From Elstera sp043721315 (GTDB lineage: Bacteria; Pseudomonadota; Alphaproteobacteria; Elsterales; Elsteraceae): 64,000 nt of DNA. Shown piece after piece: positions 1-8,597 of this stretch. Numbering within the stretch: position 1 is the stretch's first letter; each line of letters begins with the position of its first letter. Made by a program: the position numbers and the translations under genes. The notes beneath the pieces were generated by a model that was given only the letters and a program-made list of their open reading frames with translations, ran no database searches and was not told where the DNA came from. The stretch is from positions 39,429 through 103,428 of the forward strand of contig JAYSQZ010000004.1 in assembly GCA_043721315.1 (NCBI GenBank), written 5' to 3'.

Positions 1-246
1 GTGATGGGCACGCTGATGGGAACCGCTTTTATGGTGCTGCTGCCCGAAGCGATGGACGCGGCAACGCGGCTGTTGTCGGGTACTTTCATTGATACCGCTT
101 TGGGCCTGCGGGCGAATGTTTCGTATTTACGCGAAATCGCCATCGGGGCCACGATTATCCTGTTCTTGATCTTCGAGCCGGATGGGCTGGCCCATCGGTG
201 GCGGCAGATCAAGGCTTACTGGAAACTCTATCCGTTCTCTTATTAA
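1..246 (+). CDS. LivM-type ABC permease, C-terminal end (partial)
   Basis: Only the last 81 residues are in the window; the reading frame is open at base 1, so the start lies upstream. The residues read like the end of a branched-chain amino acid ABC permease of the LivM family: a GTLMGT stretch matching the family's conserved late loop, one last hydrophobic helix (EIAIGATIILFLIFEPDGLA) and a short basic cytoplasmic tail. The inner-membrane permease would work with the binding protein and LivF ATPase genes just downstream. LivH and LivG are not visible and presumably lie to the left. Family assignment rests on the tail and on the neighbours. Confidence 0.8.
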   Translation: MMGTLMGTAFMVLLPEAMDAATRLLSGTFIDTALGLRANVSYLREIAIGATIILFLIFEPDGLAHRWRQIKAYWKLYPFSY

Positions 247-258
247 AAAAGGCGCAAA

Positions 259-326
259 GTCCTCAAGTAGGCCGAAGGCCGATAGGATGAAGAACTCGTC
301 CTCAAGTAGGCCGAAGGCCGATAGGA
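259..326. repeat. two 29-bp direct repeats between livM and the binding-protein gene
   Basis: A 29-bp sequence at 259-287 recurs without mismatch at 298-326, a 39-bp period. Each copy contains the small inverted repeat GGCC-GAA-GGCC. They lie in the 143-bp gap between the permease stop and the binding-protein start, so in mRNA they would give two adjacent small stem-loops. Whether they act as an intercistronic processing or stability signal is inference. Confidence 0.7.
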
Positions 327-389
327 CAAAAAAACAAGCGTCCATGAGAGATAGGATTTCAAACGCTCACAATCCACTGGGAGGACATC

Positions 390-1667
390 ATGCGCGTTCA
401 ACAGTTACTCACCGCGACCGGGCTTGTTCTGGCGCTCGCCGTTCCGGGCGTCGCCGCTGCACAAATCAAGATCGGTCATCTCGCCGATTACACGGGCGGC
501 ACGTCTGACATCGGCAAGCCGTTCGGGGAAGGCGTGGCGGAAGCCTTCGCCCATATCAACGCCACGGGCGGCGTGAACGGGAAGAAAGTCGAGATTGATA
601 CCGTCGATTACGGCTACCAAGTACCGCGCGCGCTGGCGACCTATAAGAAATGGGCCGGCGATAGTCCGAAAATCTCGGCCATCATGGGCTGGGGCACGGC
701 AGATACCGAAGCCCTGGTGAATTTCGTGACGCAAGACGAAATTCCCTATCTCTCTGGCTCCTACGCTGGGCAGTTGACTGACCCGCAGAAAAAAGGCCCC
801 CGCACGGAAAAAGCTACGCCCTATAACTTCTTCTACGGGCCAAGTTACTCCGATGCGGCGCGCGCTATGGTGCAGTGGGCCGCGACGGACTGGAAGACCA
901 AAGGCAAGGCGGGTGCGCCGAAATATGTTCACATGGGCGCGAACCACCCCTACCCGAACGCTCCCAAGGCGGCAGGCGAGGAGGCAGCTAAGGCCGCAGG
1001 GTTCGACGTTCTGCCCGCTATTCAATTCCCACTTGCCCCTGGTGATTTTACGGCACAATGCCTAACGCTAAAGCAGTCTGGGGCGCAGTATGCCTATCTT
1101 GGCAATACGGCAGCCTCTAACGTCGCCGTCATGAAAGCCTGCCAAACCGCCGGGGTTGAGGTGCAGTTTCTCGGCAATGTGTGGGGTGTGGACGAAAACG
1201 CCCTGAAAGCCGCCGGGATCGCCGGGAATAATGTGGTTTATCCGATGCGGACCGATGTTTTGTGGGGCGCGGATGTGCCCGGCATGAAAACGATACGCGA
1301 TATTGCTAAACGCAGCGATGCCGCAGGCGGCTACCGTTCGCTGCATTATGTGGCCGGTATCTGCGCCTCCTACTACATGAAGGAAGCGCTGGAATGGGCC
1401 GATAAGAACGGCGGCGTGTCGGGTCCGAACGTGAAGAAAGCCTTCTATCAAAAGAAGGACTGGGTGCCCGCCGGGCTTGAAGGCGTCTGCCGTCCCGTTA
1501 CCTGGACTGAAGACGATCACCGCCCGACGCTCGACGTGGCGTTGTTCAAGACCACCGTGTCTGGCAATACCGATGCCCCATTGCCGGACCTGATCGGCAA
1601 GGTGATTAAGCTCGATAAAACGGCAGACGTGAAGCTGGAACGCAAGCTCGACCTGCTCGGCTGGTAA
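390..1667 (+). CDS. ABC transporter substrate-binding protein (branched-chain/aromatic amino acid type)
   Basis: A 425-residue periplasmic binding protein of the Leu/Ile/Val-binding (periplasmic binding protein type 1) family. Residues 1-24 form a signal peptide (hydrophobic core LLTATGLVLALAVPGVAAA, cleavage near AAA-Q), after which IKIGHLADYTGGTSDIGKPFGEGV is the typical first strand and ligand loop. GGAGGAC stands nine bases ahead of the ATG. It would capture the ligand and pass it to the LivM/LivH channel encoded upstream. The ligand cannot be told from sequence; the PaaK-like ligase two genes downstream makes an aromatic acid or amino acid plausible. Confidence 0.88.
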   Translation: MRVQQLLTATGLVLALAVPGVAAAQIKIGHLADYTGGTSDIGKPFGEGVAEAFAHINATGGVNGKKVEIDTVDYGYQVPRALATYKKWAGDSPKISAIMGWGTADTEALVNFVTQDEIPYLSGSYAGQLTDPQKKGPRTEKATPYNFFYGPSYSDAARAMVQWAATDWKTKGKAGAPKYVHMGANHPYPNAPKAAGEEAAKAAGFDVLPAIQFPLAPGDFTAQCLTLKQSGAQYAYLGNTAASNVAVMKACQTAGVEVQFLGNVWGVDENALKAAGIAGNNVVYPMRTDVLWGADVPGMKTIRDIAKRSDAAGGYRSLHYVAGICASYYMKEALEWADKNGGVSGPNVKKAFYQKKDWVPAGLEGVCRPVTWTEDDHRPTLDVALFKTTVSGNTDAPLPDLIGKVIKLDKTADVKLERKLDLLGW

Positions 1668-1730
1668 TCGCAGCCCAACCCCCGGCCTTTCTGTCAGAAG
1701 GGCCGGGGACTGTGGGGAAAGGGGAGAGAT

Positions 1731-2570
1731 GTGACCCAAGTTGCCCAAAAACCAGACGCCCAAAAACCAGAAGTCGCGCCGCCGCTGCTGTCGGTCAACA
1801 ATATCGAAGTCGTTTATAATGATGTGATTCTGGTTCTGCGCGGCCTTAGCCTTGCGGTGCCGGAGGGCGAAATCGTGGCGTTGTTGGGCGCGAACGGCGC
1901 GGGCAAATCAACGACGCTCAAGGCGATTTCTGGTCTGCTGAAAGCCGAAGACGGCGCGATCACGCGCGGCTCGGTGCAGTTTCGCGGGGAGGTCGTGAGC
2001 GGGCTTGATCCTGGAAAAATCGTTCGGCGCGGCATTTTTCAAGTGATGGAAGGCCGCAGAATCGTGGCCGACATGACCTGCCGCGAGAACCTGCTGCTGG
2101 GGGCCTTTACCCGCCGCGACCGGGAGATCAACAGCGACATCGACCGGGTTTATGAGTTTTTCCCGCGCCTCAAGGAACGCACGGGCCTTGCCGGGTATCT
2201 TTCGGGCGGCGAGCAGCAGATGCTGGCCATTGGCCGGGCGTTGATGGCGCGCCCTAAGCTCATTCTGATGGATGAGCCTTCGATGGGTCTCTCGCCGCTG
2301 TTGGTAAAGGAAGTCTTCGGGATCATCCGCCAGATCAACCGCGACCTGGGCGTCACTATTCTGCTGGTGGAACAAAATGCCCGCATGGCACTTTCTTGCG
2401 CCACCTACGGCTATATTATGGAGCAGGGCAAGATCGTGCTCGATGGGACTGCCGAAGAACTCGCCAATAATGAGGACGTGAAGGAATTCTACCTCGGCGG
2501 CGGTGGCGGGGAGGAGCGGCGCTCCTTCAAGAACCTGAAATCCTTCAAACGCCGTAAACGCTGGATTTAA
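1731..2570 (+). CDS. livF: LivF-type ABC transporter ATP-binding protein
   Basis: A 279-residue ATPase. Walker A GANGAGKST lies near residue 53, the signature LSGGEQQ near 158, Walker B LILMDEP near 177, and the switch region LLVEQN near 210. The LivF-specific VMEGRRIVADMTCRENL segment is present. Translation starts at GTG with GGGGAGAG just upstream. A roughly 20-residue N-terminal extension (KPDAQKPEVAPP) and a basic C-terminal tail (RRSFKNLKSFKRRKRWI) are longer than usual for LivF. The gene is followed four bases later by the PaaK-like gene, so the two are surely co-transcribed. Confidence 0.9.
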   Translation: MTQVAQKPDAQKPEVAPPLLSVNNIEVVYNDVILVLRGLSLAVPEGEIVALLGANGAGKSTTLKAISGLLKAEDGAITRGSVQFRGEVVSGLDPGKIVRRGIFQVMEGRRIVADMTCRENLLLGAFTRRDREINSDIDRVYEFFPRLKERTGLAGYLSGGEQQMLAIGRALMARPKLILMDEPSMGLSPLLVKEVFGIIRQINRDLGVTILLVEQNARMALSCATYGYIMEQGKIVLDGTAEELANNEDVKEFYLGGGGGEERRSFKNLKSFKRRKRWI

Positions 2571-2574
2571 GATC

Positions 2575-3801
2575 GTGAGCCAATTCTTTGACGCCCTTGA
2601 AATCGAGACCCCCGAGGCACGCGCCGCCCGCTTGTATGGCCAGCTTCCGGGGCTGATTGCGCTGGCGCAGGCTAAAGCCCCCGGCCTTTCAGCCTCGCTC
2701 GCGGGCGTCGATCCGGCGACGATCACCGATGCGGCGGCTTTGGCGACACTGCCGCTCATCCGCAAGTCGGACCTGATTGCGGCCCAAGCAGCCAATTTGC
2801 CGTTCGCGGGGTTGGTGACGCGCCCACCGGGGCAGTTGACGCGGATTTTCGCCTCCCCCGGCCCGATCTACGATCCCGAAGGCGAACGGGCTGACTGGTG
2901 GCGCTTTGCCCGCGCGCTTTACGCAGCCGGGTTCCGTACGGGCGAAATCGTGCATAATTGCTTCGCCTATCACTTCACCCCGGCGGGCGCGATGATCGAA
3001 ACGGGCGCGCAGGCGTTGGGCTGCGCGGTATTTCCCGGCGGTGTTGGCAATACCGAACAGCAGGTGCGCGCGATTGCCGACTTAAACCCGGCAGGCTATG
3101 GCGGCACGCCGTCTTTCCTGAAGATCATTCTGGAAAAAGCGCTGGAGCTTGGCACGCCGCTGCCCTCGCTGAAGAAGGCGCTCGTTTCCGGCGAAGCTCT
3201 CCCCCTTAGCGTGCGCGACTGGTTGGCGGCGCGCGGGGTTTCGGTGCTGCAATGCTATGCCACTGCCGACTTGGGGCTAATCGCCTACGAAAGCGTCGCA
3301 GACGCCGGAATGATTGTCGATGAACAGGTGTTGGTGGAAATCGTCCGCCCCGGCACGGGGGATCCTGTCGCGCTGGGCGACGTTGGGGAGGTGGTCGTGA
3401 CCGCCTTCAACCCCGATTACCCGTTGATCCGTTTTGCCACCGGCGATCTGTCGGCCTTCCTGCCCGGCCAAAGCGCCTGCGGGCGTACGGGAATGCGCCT
3501 GAAAGGCTGGCTTGGCCGCGCCGATCAAACCGCCAAAATCAAAGGCATGTTCGTTCACCCCGCCCAAGTGGCGGACGTATTGAAACGCCACGGCCTTAGC
3601 AAAGGCCGTCTGGTGATCGAAAAAGACGGCGACCTTGATCTGGCAATTCTGTCGGTCGAAACCGCCGATGCTGATGTTGCCGGGTCAGTGGCAGATAGTT
3701 TCCAGGCGCTCTGTAAACTCCGCGCCACGGTGCTTACGGTCGCGCCGGGCAGCCTTGCCAATGATGGCAAGGTGATTGAGGATAAAAGGCCGGTGGGGTA
3801 G
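2575..3801 (+). CDS. PaaK-like phenylacetate-CoA ligase family (AMP-binding) protein
   Basis: A 408-residue member of the ANL adenylating enzymes, closest to phenylacetate-CoA ligases. The middle matches the family well: GYGGTPSFLKIILEKA, LVSGEALP, the LQCYATADLGLIAYE stretch, and the A7-like RFATGDLS followed by GRADQTAKIKGMFV, which is diagnostic for PaaK. The glycine/serine-rich ATP loop of typical PaaK (SSGTTGKP) is replaced by FASPGPIYDPEG near residues 97-108. That looks like a subfamily trait seen beside Liv transporters rather than damage, because the rest is intact. It probably activates an aromatic or related acid imported by the adjacent transporter. GTG start. Confidence 0.82.
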   Translation: MSQFFDALEIETPEARAARLYGQLPGLIALAQAKAPGLSASLAGVDPATITDAAALATLPLIRKSDLIAAQAANLPFAGLVTRPPGQLTRIFASPGPIYDPEGERADWWRFARALYAAGFRTGEIVHNCFAYHFTPAGAMIETGAQALGCAVFPGGVGNTEQQVRAIADLNPAGYGGTPSFLKIILEKALELGTPLPSLKKALVSGEALPLSVRDWLAARGVSVLQCYATADLGLIAYESVADAGMIVDEQVLVEIVRPGTGDPVALGDVGEVVVTAFNPDYPLIRFATGDLSAFLPGQSACGRTGMRLKGWLGRADQTAKIKGMFVHPAQVADVLKRHGLSKGRLVIEKDGDLDLAILSVETADADVAGSVADSFQALCKLRATVLTVAPGSLANDGKVIEDKRPVG

Positions 3802-3866
3802 TCGGCTGTCGCGCGTCGTTTCTTGATCGAGAGCGCGATATAGACGCAAATTCGAGGAGGCGTGGT

Positions 3867-4115
3867 ATGGGTATTTCGCCTAAAGGGCTTCGCTTCGATG
3901 CAGACACTCTGTGGGTCGAACTCACGGATGGCCGGACGGTTGGTGTTCCCCTGGCGTGGTTTCCGCGCTTGCTTCATGGCTCACCGGAACAGCGCGAAAA
4001 CTACGAACTGACCCGCCTCGGAATGCATTGGGACGATTTGGACGAGGATATTTCTGTCGAGGGCATCCTGGCAGGCCGGGGCGATCAGGCACGTACCCGC
4101 CATACGGCGGCATAG
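3867..4115 (+). CDS. DUF2442 protein
   Basis: An 82-residue protein with the DUF2442 signature: a first strand LRFDADTLWVELTDGR, the core VPLAWFPRL, then PEQRENYEL and the acidic GMHWDDLDEDISVEGIL. GGAGG precedes the ATG. DUF2442 genes are usually paired with a DUF4160 gene and suspected of being a toxin-antitoxin-like module, but no DUF4160 partner is adjacent here. A second DUF2442 gene lies at 44879-45091; the two share VPLAWF, PEQR and LDEDISV. Function unknown. Confidence 0.8.
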   Translation: MGISPKGLRFDADTLWVELTDGRTVGVPLAWFPRLLHGSPEQRENYELTRLGMHWDDLDEDISVEGILAGRGDQARTRHTAA

Positions 4116-4124
4116 GCCCATTGC

Positions 4125-4976
4125 CTAGGGCCACGCCACCGCAGGCGGCAGCGACATCAGAATCGCTTCCACATTGCCGCCGGTTTTCAGGCCAAAACTG
4201 GTGCCGCGATCGTAGAGCAGGTTGAACTCCACGTACCGCCCGCGCTTTACCAGTTGGGCGTGGCGTTGCTCGTCCGTCCAACGCTCGTTCAGGCGGCGGC
4301 GGGCGAGGGCGGGGTAGGTGTTGAGAAAAGCGGTGCCGATATCGCGGGTGAAGGCAAAATCGGCCTCCCAGTCGCCGCTATCGAGTTGATCGTAAAAAAT
4401 CCCGCCAATGCCGCGCGGCTCATCGCGGTGCTTTAGAAAGAAGTAGCGGTCGCACCAGTCTTTGAACTTGGGGTAATAGGCTGGGTCGTGGGCGTCGCAG
4501 GCGGCACGCAGCCCAGTGTGGAACGCCTCGGTTTCGGCATCATCGGGCATCATCGGTGTTAGGTCTGCCCCGCCGCCGAACCAGCTTTTCGTGGTCACAA
4601 TCATGCGCGTGTTCATGTGAACGGCGGGCACGAGGGGGGAGTGCAGATGGGCAACCAACGAAATGCCGCTGGCCCAAAACTCCCCCGTTTCGTTAGTGCC
4701 GGGGATTTGCTGGCGAAACTCTTCGCTAAAGGTGCCGTGGACGGTGGAGATATTAACCCCAACCTTCTCGAACACCCGCCCGCGCATTAAGGACATCACG
4801 CCGCCACCACCGCCCTCGCGGCTCCAGGCTTTGCGCGCGAACCGGCCCGGCTCGGCCCCTGCCAATGGCCCGCCCGTAAGATCATCTTCCAGGTGCTCGA
4901 AGGCGGAACAAATCTGGTCCCGTAGGGTCTCGAACCAAGCGGCGGCCTTGGCTTTGCGCGTTTCAAGCTCGGTCAT
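4125..4976 (-). CDS. hemF: oxygen-dependent coproporphyrinogen III oxidase
   Basis: Converts coproporphyrinogen III to protoporphyrinogen IX in haem synthesis, using O2. The 283-residue protein carries the family's hallmarks: GGGGVMSLMRGRVFEKVGVN, the SLVAHLHSPLVPAVHMNTRM strand with the conserved histidines, WFGGGADLTPM, CDRYFFLKHRDEPRGIGGIFYDQLDSGDW, and the end VEFNLLYDRGTSFGLKTGGNVEAILMSLPP. The open frame runs far upstream, but the ATG at 4976 overlaps by one base the TGA of trmL and fits the family N-terminus, so translation is probably coupled; an ATG three codons earlier (4985) is possible. Confidence 0.93.
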   Translation of the reverse strand: MTELETRKAKAAAWFETLRDQICSAFEHLEDDLTGGPLAGAEPGRFARKAWSREGGGGGVMSLMRGRVFEKVGVNISTVHGTFSEEFRQQIPGTNETGEFWASGISLVAHLHSPLVPAVHMNTRMIVTTKSWFGGGADLTPMMPDDAETEAFHTGLRAACDAHDPAYYPKFKDWCDRYFFLKHRDEPRGIGGIFYDQLDSGDWEADFAFTRDIGTAFLNTYPALARRRLNERWTDEQRHAQLVKRGRYVEFNLLYDRGTSFGLKTGGNVEAILMSLPPAVAWP

Positions 4977-5440
4977 CACGAACATCCCAACCGCTGAAAT
5001 CCATTCGTTTGGCGTAAGGCCTCGCTGACAGCGATGGCCCCGGCGATGGCGACATTTAACGAGCGCGCGTTGGCACGCAAGGGAATACGCACGCGGAGGG
5101 CGGCGGCATCTGCCACCTCTTGCGGCACGCCCGCGCTCTCCCGGCCTAGCAGCAGCCTGTCTTCGGCATCGAAGCGCGCCTCGGTCAGCAGGGCCTCGCC
5201 TTTGGTGGAGAGCACGATCAAACGGCCTGCGTGGGGGAGGGCTTGATAAGCACTCCAAGACATATGCCGTGTAAGATCGACCTGATCCAGATAATCCATC
5301 CCCGCCCGGCGCATGTGCGGCCCGCCAAAAACGAAACCGCACGGCTCAATCAAATCGACGGGCAGACCGAAGCAGGCGGCAAGGCGCAGCAGCGTGCCAG
5401 TGTTTTGGGGAATATCGGGCTGGAAGAGAATAAGGCGCAT
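4976..5440 (-). CDS. trmL: tRNA (cytidine(34)-2'-O)-methyltransferase
   Basis: A 154-residue SPOUT methyltransferase that 2'-O-methylates the wobble base of leucine tRNAs. The family begins ILFQPDIPQNTGTLLRLAACF as here, and the knotted SAM-binding end is present (LLLGRESAGVPQEV, then RIPLRANARSLNVAIAGAIAVSEALRQ). Its length equals E. coli TrmL. It heads a two-gene minus-strand unit with hemF. Confidence 0.93.
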   Translation of the reverse strand: MRLILFQPDIPQNTGTLLRLAACFGLPVDLIEPCGFVFGGPHMRRAGMDYLDQVDLTRHMSWSAYQALPHAGRLIVLSTKGEALLTEARFDAEDRLLLGRESAGVPQEVADAAALRVRIPLRANARSLNVAIAGAIAVSEALRQTNGFQRLGCS

Positions 5441-5966
5441 AAACCAATGTTACCGGAACATGGCGGGGAATTAACGGGATTTTCGTACGTGAAAAGCGCA
5501 GGTTTCCTCTTGTCCGGTTCCTGGATTATCCGTGATTTAGGGGGGAGATGAGAAAGACATGGAACGCTTCGTCTTCGCCGCTACTCTTTTCGTTATCGCG
5601 CTCGCAGGAGTGTTGGCTGCGACAAGCAACGGCGGCGTGCTCGGTCTATCCGGTCTCACGCCCCCTCTCGTGTCCCGCGCCGAGGGGATTACCGCGTTCA
5701 GCCGGTAAACCTACCAGTCCTGCTTCAACACGCCATCCCAGCGCTTTGCAAATCGGGGGAATTCCTTTATACCCGGCATCATGCTCGGTCGATCTGCCGG
5801 GACAAGCGCACGGATGCTGCCTGAAACCGTCTTAGGAGGGTTGCCTGCGGCAGACTGTCGCGCTTTCCTTCTCCTGGATTACGTTATGTAGCTAGGAGCA
5901 GATCGGCTCCGATACAAGGCCTGAGTCTAGGGGGCCTGCTGCAAGGGACGCGCGAGGACGGATCAC
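5441..5966. other. 526-bp region between trmL and petA
   Basis: The stretch separates the divergent trmL and petA genes, so it must hold promoters for both. The only coding signal seen is the 49-codon ORF at 5559-5708. From 5709 to 5966 no convincing ORF or RNA was recognised. The petA start at 5967 is preceded by GAGGA. Confidence 0.5.
5559..5708 (+). CDS. possible small membrane or secreted protein (49 aa)
   Basis: The ORF starts MERFVFAATLFVIALAGVLAATSNGG and ends at TAA 5706-5708. Residues 4-21 are a strong hydrophobic segment followed by an Ala-Thr-Ser stretch, so it resembles a signal peptide or a single membrane helix, with a short serine/proline-containing tail. A GGGGGAG purine run lies 11 bases before the ATG. 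It precedes petABC by about 260 bp. It is unrecognised and could be chance; the overlapping frame starting at 5548 looks like noise. Confidence 0.35.
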   Translation: MERFVFAATLFVIALAGVLAATSNGGVLGLSGLTPPLVSRAEGITAFSR

Positions 5967-6524
5967 ATGGCTCAGTCTGCCAACCAAGCCAAAAAACACG
6001 CTACGGGAACCGGCGAAACCCGCCGTGACTTTATTATTTTGACTGCTGGGGCGATGGGAGGAATCGGGGCAGTCGCCTTTATTCTTCCGTTCATCAACAG
6101 CATGAATCCGGCGGCTGATACGCTGGCGCTCGCTTCGACGGAAGTCGATATCGGCGCGATCAAGGTCGGCCAGAGTGTGACGGTCACATGGCGCGGTAAG
6201 CCCGTGTTCATCCGTCATCGCACGGAAGAAGAAATCAAAACCTCCGAAGCGGTTAGCCCGGCTGAAATGCCAGACCCGCAAACCGATAAAGACCGTGTGA
6301 AAAAGCCGGAATGGCTGGTTCTCATCGGCGTCTGCACTCATTTGGGGTGCGTGCCGAACGGTCAGAAGGTGGGCGAGACCAAGGGCGATTTCGGGGGCTG
6401 GTTCTGCCCGTGTCACGGGTCGCACTATGATATGTCGGGCCGCATCCGCAAGGGTCCGGCACCACGCAATCTGGAAGTGCCGCAATATGCGTTCCTGACG
6501 GATACGACGCTACGCATCGGCTGA
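5967..6524 (+). CDS. petA: ubiquinol-cytochrome c reductase Rieske iron-sulfur subunit
   Basis: The 185-residue Rieske subunit of the bc1 complex, which takes electrons from ubiquinol and passes them to cytochrome c1. The N-terminus has a Tat-type twin arginine (ETRRDFI) ahead of a membrane helix (GAMGGIGAVAFILPFINSM). The 2Fe-2S ligands are in CTHLGC and CPCHGSHYD, about 25 residues apart, as in all bc1 Rieske proteins. First gene of petABC; petB follows after 22 bases. Confidence 0.96.
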   Translation: MAQSANQAKKHATGTGETRRDFIILTAGAMGGIGAVAFILPFINSMNPAADTLALASTEVDIGAIKVGQSVTVTWRGKPVFIRHRTEEEIKTSEAVSPAEMPDPQTDKDRVKKPEWLVLIGVCTHLGCVPNGQKVGETKGDFGGWFCPCHGSHYDMSGRIRKGPAPRNLEVPQYAFLTDTTLRIG

Positions 6525-6546
6525 TGGGTCGGGAGGGGTTCAAAAA

Positions 6547-7797
6547 ATGAGTACGACAGCCAAGCAAAATGGCTTAGTGAAGTGGATCGACAGCCGCCTG
6601 CCGATCTTCACTCTGCTGGATCATTCGGTGGGCAGCGGCTATCCCACGCCGCGCAACCTGAATTATTTCTGGAACTTCGGTTCCTTGGCCGGTGTAACTT
6701 TGATCGTCATGATCCTCTCGGGGATTTTCTTGGCGATGAATTATACCGCCCATGTGGATCACGCTTTCAATAGCGTCGAGCGCATTATGCGCGACGTGAA
6801 TGGGGGGTGGCTGATCCGTTATATCCACGTCAATGGCGCGTCGATGTTCTTCATCGTCGTCTATATCCATATGTTCCGGGGGCTTTACTACGGGTCTTAC
6901 AAGGCCCCGCGTGAGTTGCTGTGGATTTTGGGTGTCGTGCTGCTGCTGTTGATGATGGCGACTGCGTTCATGGGCTACGTGCTGCCGTGGGGCCAGATGA
7001 GCTTCTGGGGCGCAACCGTGATCACCAACCTGTTCTCGGCCTTCCCGATTGTTGGCGAAGCGATCGTAACGCTGTTGTGGGGTGGCTTCTCCGTCGATAA
7101 TCCGACGCTGAACCGCTTCTTTGCGCTGCATTACCTCATGCCGTTCGTTATCGTCGGTGTTGTAATTCTGCACATTGCGGCGCTGCATCAGTTTGGTTCC
7201 AACAATCCGTTGGGAATTGATGCGAAAAGCGACAAGGACAAGATTCCGTTCCATCCCTACTACACAGTGAAAGACCTGTTCGGGATTGGCGTATTCGCGA
7301 TCATTTTCGCCTTCTTCGTCTTCTTTGCGCCGAACTTCTTCGGTGAGCCTGATAACTACATTCCGGCAAATCCGTTGCAGACCCCGCCGCATATTGTGCC
7401 GGAATGGTACTTCCTGCCGTTCTACGCTATTTTGCGCTCGATCCCGGACAAGCTCGGCGGCGTGCTCGCGATGTTTGCCGCTATCGGTGTGCTGGCGGTT
7501 CTGCCGTGGCTCGATACCTCGAAGATCCGTTCGACGAAGTTCCGTCCGGTTTACTTCTGGTTCTTCTGGTTGCTGGTCTTAGATTGCTTCGTGCTCGGTT
7601 GGGCTGGCGGCAAGCCCGCAGAAGGCATCTATGTGGTTATCGGTCGCATCGCAACCGCTTATTACTTCCTGCATTTCCTTGTTGTGCTGCCGCTGCTGGG
7701 TAAGCTCGAAACACCGAAGCCGTTACCTTCGTCGATTGCCGCAGCGGTTTTAGGTAGTGGAGCCGCTCCGGCGGGTGCCCGCATGGAGAAGCCGTAA
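6547..7797 (+). CDS. petB: cytochrome b subunit of the bc1 complex
   Basis: A 416-residue polytopic membrane protein that holds haems bL and bH and both quinone sites. The helix-B and helix-D histidine pairs are visible (RYIHVNGASMFFIVVYIHMFRGLYYGSYK and FFALHYLMPFVIVGVVILHIAALHQFGSNNP), as is the Qo-site PEWYF motif (IVPEWYFLPFYAILRSIPDKLGGV). Like other alphaproteobacterial cytochromes b it has the full eight-helix form rather than a split b6/subunit IV. Its TAA shares one base with the ATG of petC. Confidence 0.97.
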   Translation: MSTTAKQNGLVKWIDSRLPIFTLLDHSVGSGYPTPRNLNYFWNFGSLAGVTLIVMILSGIFLAMNYTAHVDHAFNSVERIMRDVNGGWLIRYIHVNGASMFFIVVYIHMFRGLYYGSYKAPRELLWILGVVLLLLMMATAFMGYVLPWGQMSFWGATVITNLFSAFPIVGEAIVTLLWGGFSVDNPTLNRFFALHYLMPFVIVGVVILHIAALHQFGSNNPLGIDAKSDKDKIPFHPYYTVKDLFGIGVFAIIFAFFVFFAPNFFGEPDNYIPANPLQTPPHIVPEWYFLPFYAILRSIPDKLGGVLAMFAAIGVLAVLPWLDTSKIRSTKFRPVYFWFFWLLVLDCFVLGWAGGKPAEGIYVVIGRIATAYYFLHFLVVLPLLGKLETPKPLPSSIAAAVLGSGAAPAGARMEKP

Positions 7798-8570
7798 TGT
7801 TGAAAAAACTGGTTCTGGCCGCTGGGCTTACGCTTGGTCTCGTTTCGGGTGGTCTTGTCTCTGGCGCGTATGCCGCTGGCGAGGCGGCACCCCTGCCGAA
7901 GCAAACGTGGGGCTTCCACGGCGTGTTCGGCACTTACGACCGGGCGGCGGCGCAACGCGGCTTCCAAGTGTATAAGGAAGTTTGCGCGGCCTGCCACTCG
8001 CTCTCGTTGGTATCGTACCGCAATCTGCGCGACCTTGGGTTCTCGGAAGAGGAAGTAAAGGCGATTGCGGCGGCCTATAAGGTCACGGATGGCCCGAATG
8101 ATGTGGGTGAAATGTTCGAGCGGCCCGCTCGCCCGTCCGATCGCATCGTGAAGCCTTACCCGAACGAGAATGCCTCCCGCGCGGCGAACAATGGGGCCTA
8201 TCCGCCCGATTTGTCGCTGATGAACAAGGCGCGTGCTGGTGGGCCAGACTACAGTTATGCGCTGCTGATTGGCTATGAAAAGCCCCCGGCAGACGTGCAG
8301 CTTCTGGATGGGCAATACTATAACAAGTATTTCCCCGGCATGAAGATCGCCATGCCGCAACCGCTGAACGATGGGCAAGTGACGTTTGCTGATGGTACAG
8401 AAGCAACCGTCGCCAATATGTCGCGGGATGTAACCGTTTTTATGAACTGGGCGGCAGAGCCTGAGTTGGAAAAGCGTCACCGTTTGGGCGTGCAGGTGAT
8501 CCTGTTCCTCATCGTCGCTACTGGCTTCTTCTATGCCGCAAAGCGCCGCGTGTGGGCCGATATTCACTGA
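7797..8570 (+). CDS. petC: cytochrome c1
   Basis: A 257-residue membrane-anchored c-type cytochrome. Signal peptide at residues 1-26, haem-binding CAACH at about 63-67, and the methionine ligand region in GMKIAMPQPL. A C-terminal helix (VQVILFLIVATGFFYAAKRR) anchors it with the haem domain in the periplasm. It overlaps petB by one base, so the operon is translationally coupled, and a strong terminator follows 28 bases downstream. Confidence 0.96.
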   Translation: MLKKLVLAAGLTLGLVSGGLVSGAYAAGEAAPLPKQTWGFHGVFGTYDRAAAQRGFQVYKEVCAACHSLSLVSYRNLRDLGFSEEEVKAIAAAYKVTDGPNDVGEMFERPARPSDRIVKPYPNENASRAANNGAYPPDLSLMNKARAGGPDYSYALLIGYEKPPADVQLLDGQYYNKYFPGMKIAMPQPLNDGQVTFADGTEATVANMSRDVTVFMNWAAEPELEKRHRLGVQVILFLIVATGFFYAAKRRVWADIH

Positions 8571-8597
8571 GCGCTCTCTTACACCTGAACGATACGC

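Noticed and set aside
259..326. CRISPR array of two repeats
   Set aside because: Only two copies with a 10-base interval, inside an operon; spacer length is wrong for CRISPR.
1908..2795. 295-codon minus-strand ORF
   Set aside because: Antisense of the LivF and PaaK-like genes; low-complexity composition and no motif.
5548..5835. 95-codon ORF before petA
   Set aside because: Cysteine/proline-rich, unstructured composition, start directly abutting the purine run; the overlapping 49-codon frame is more plausible.
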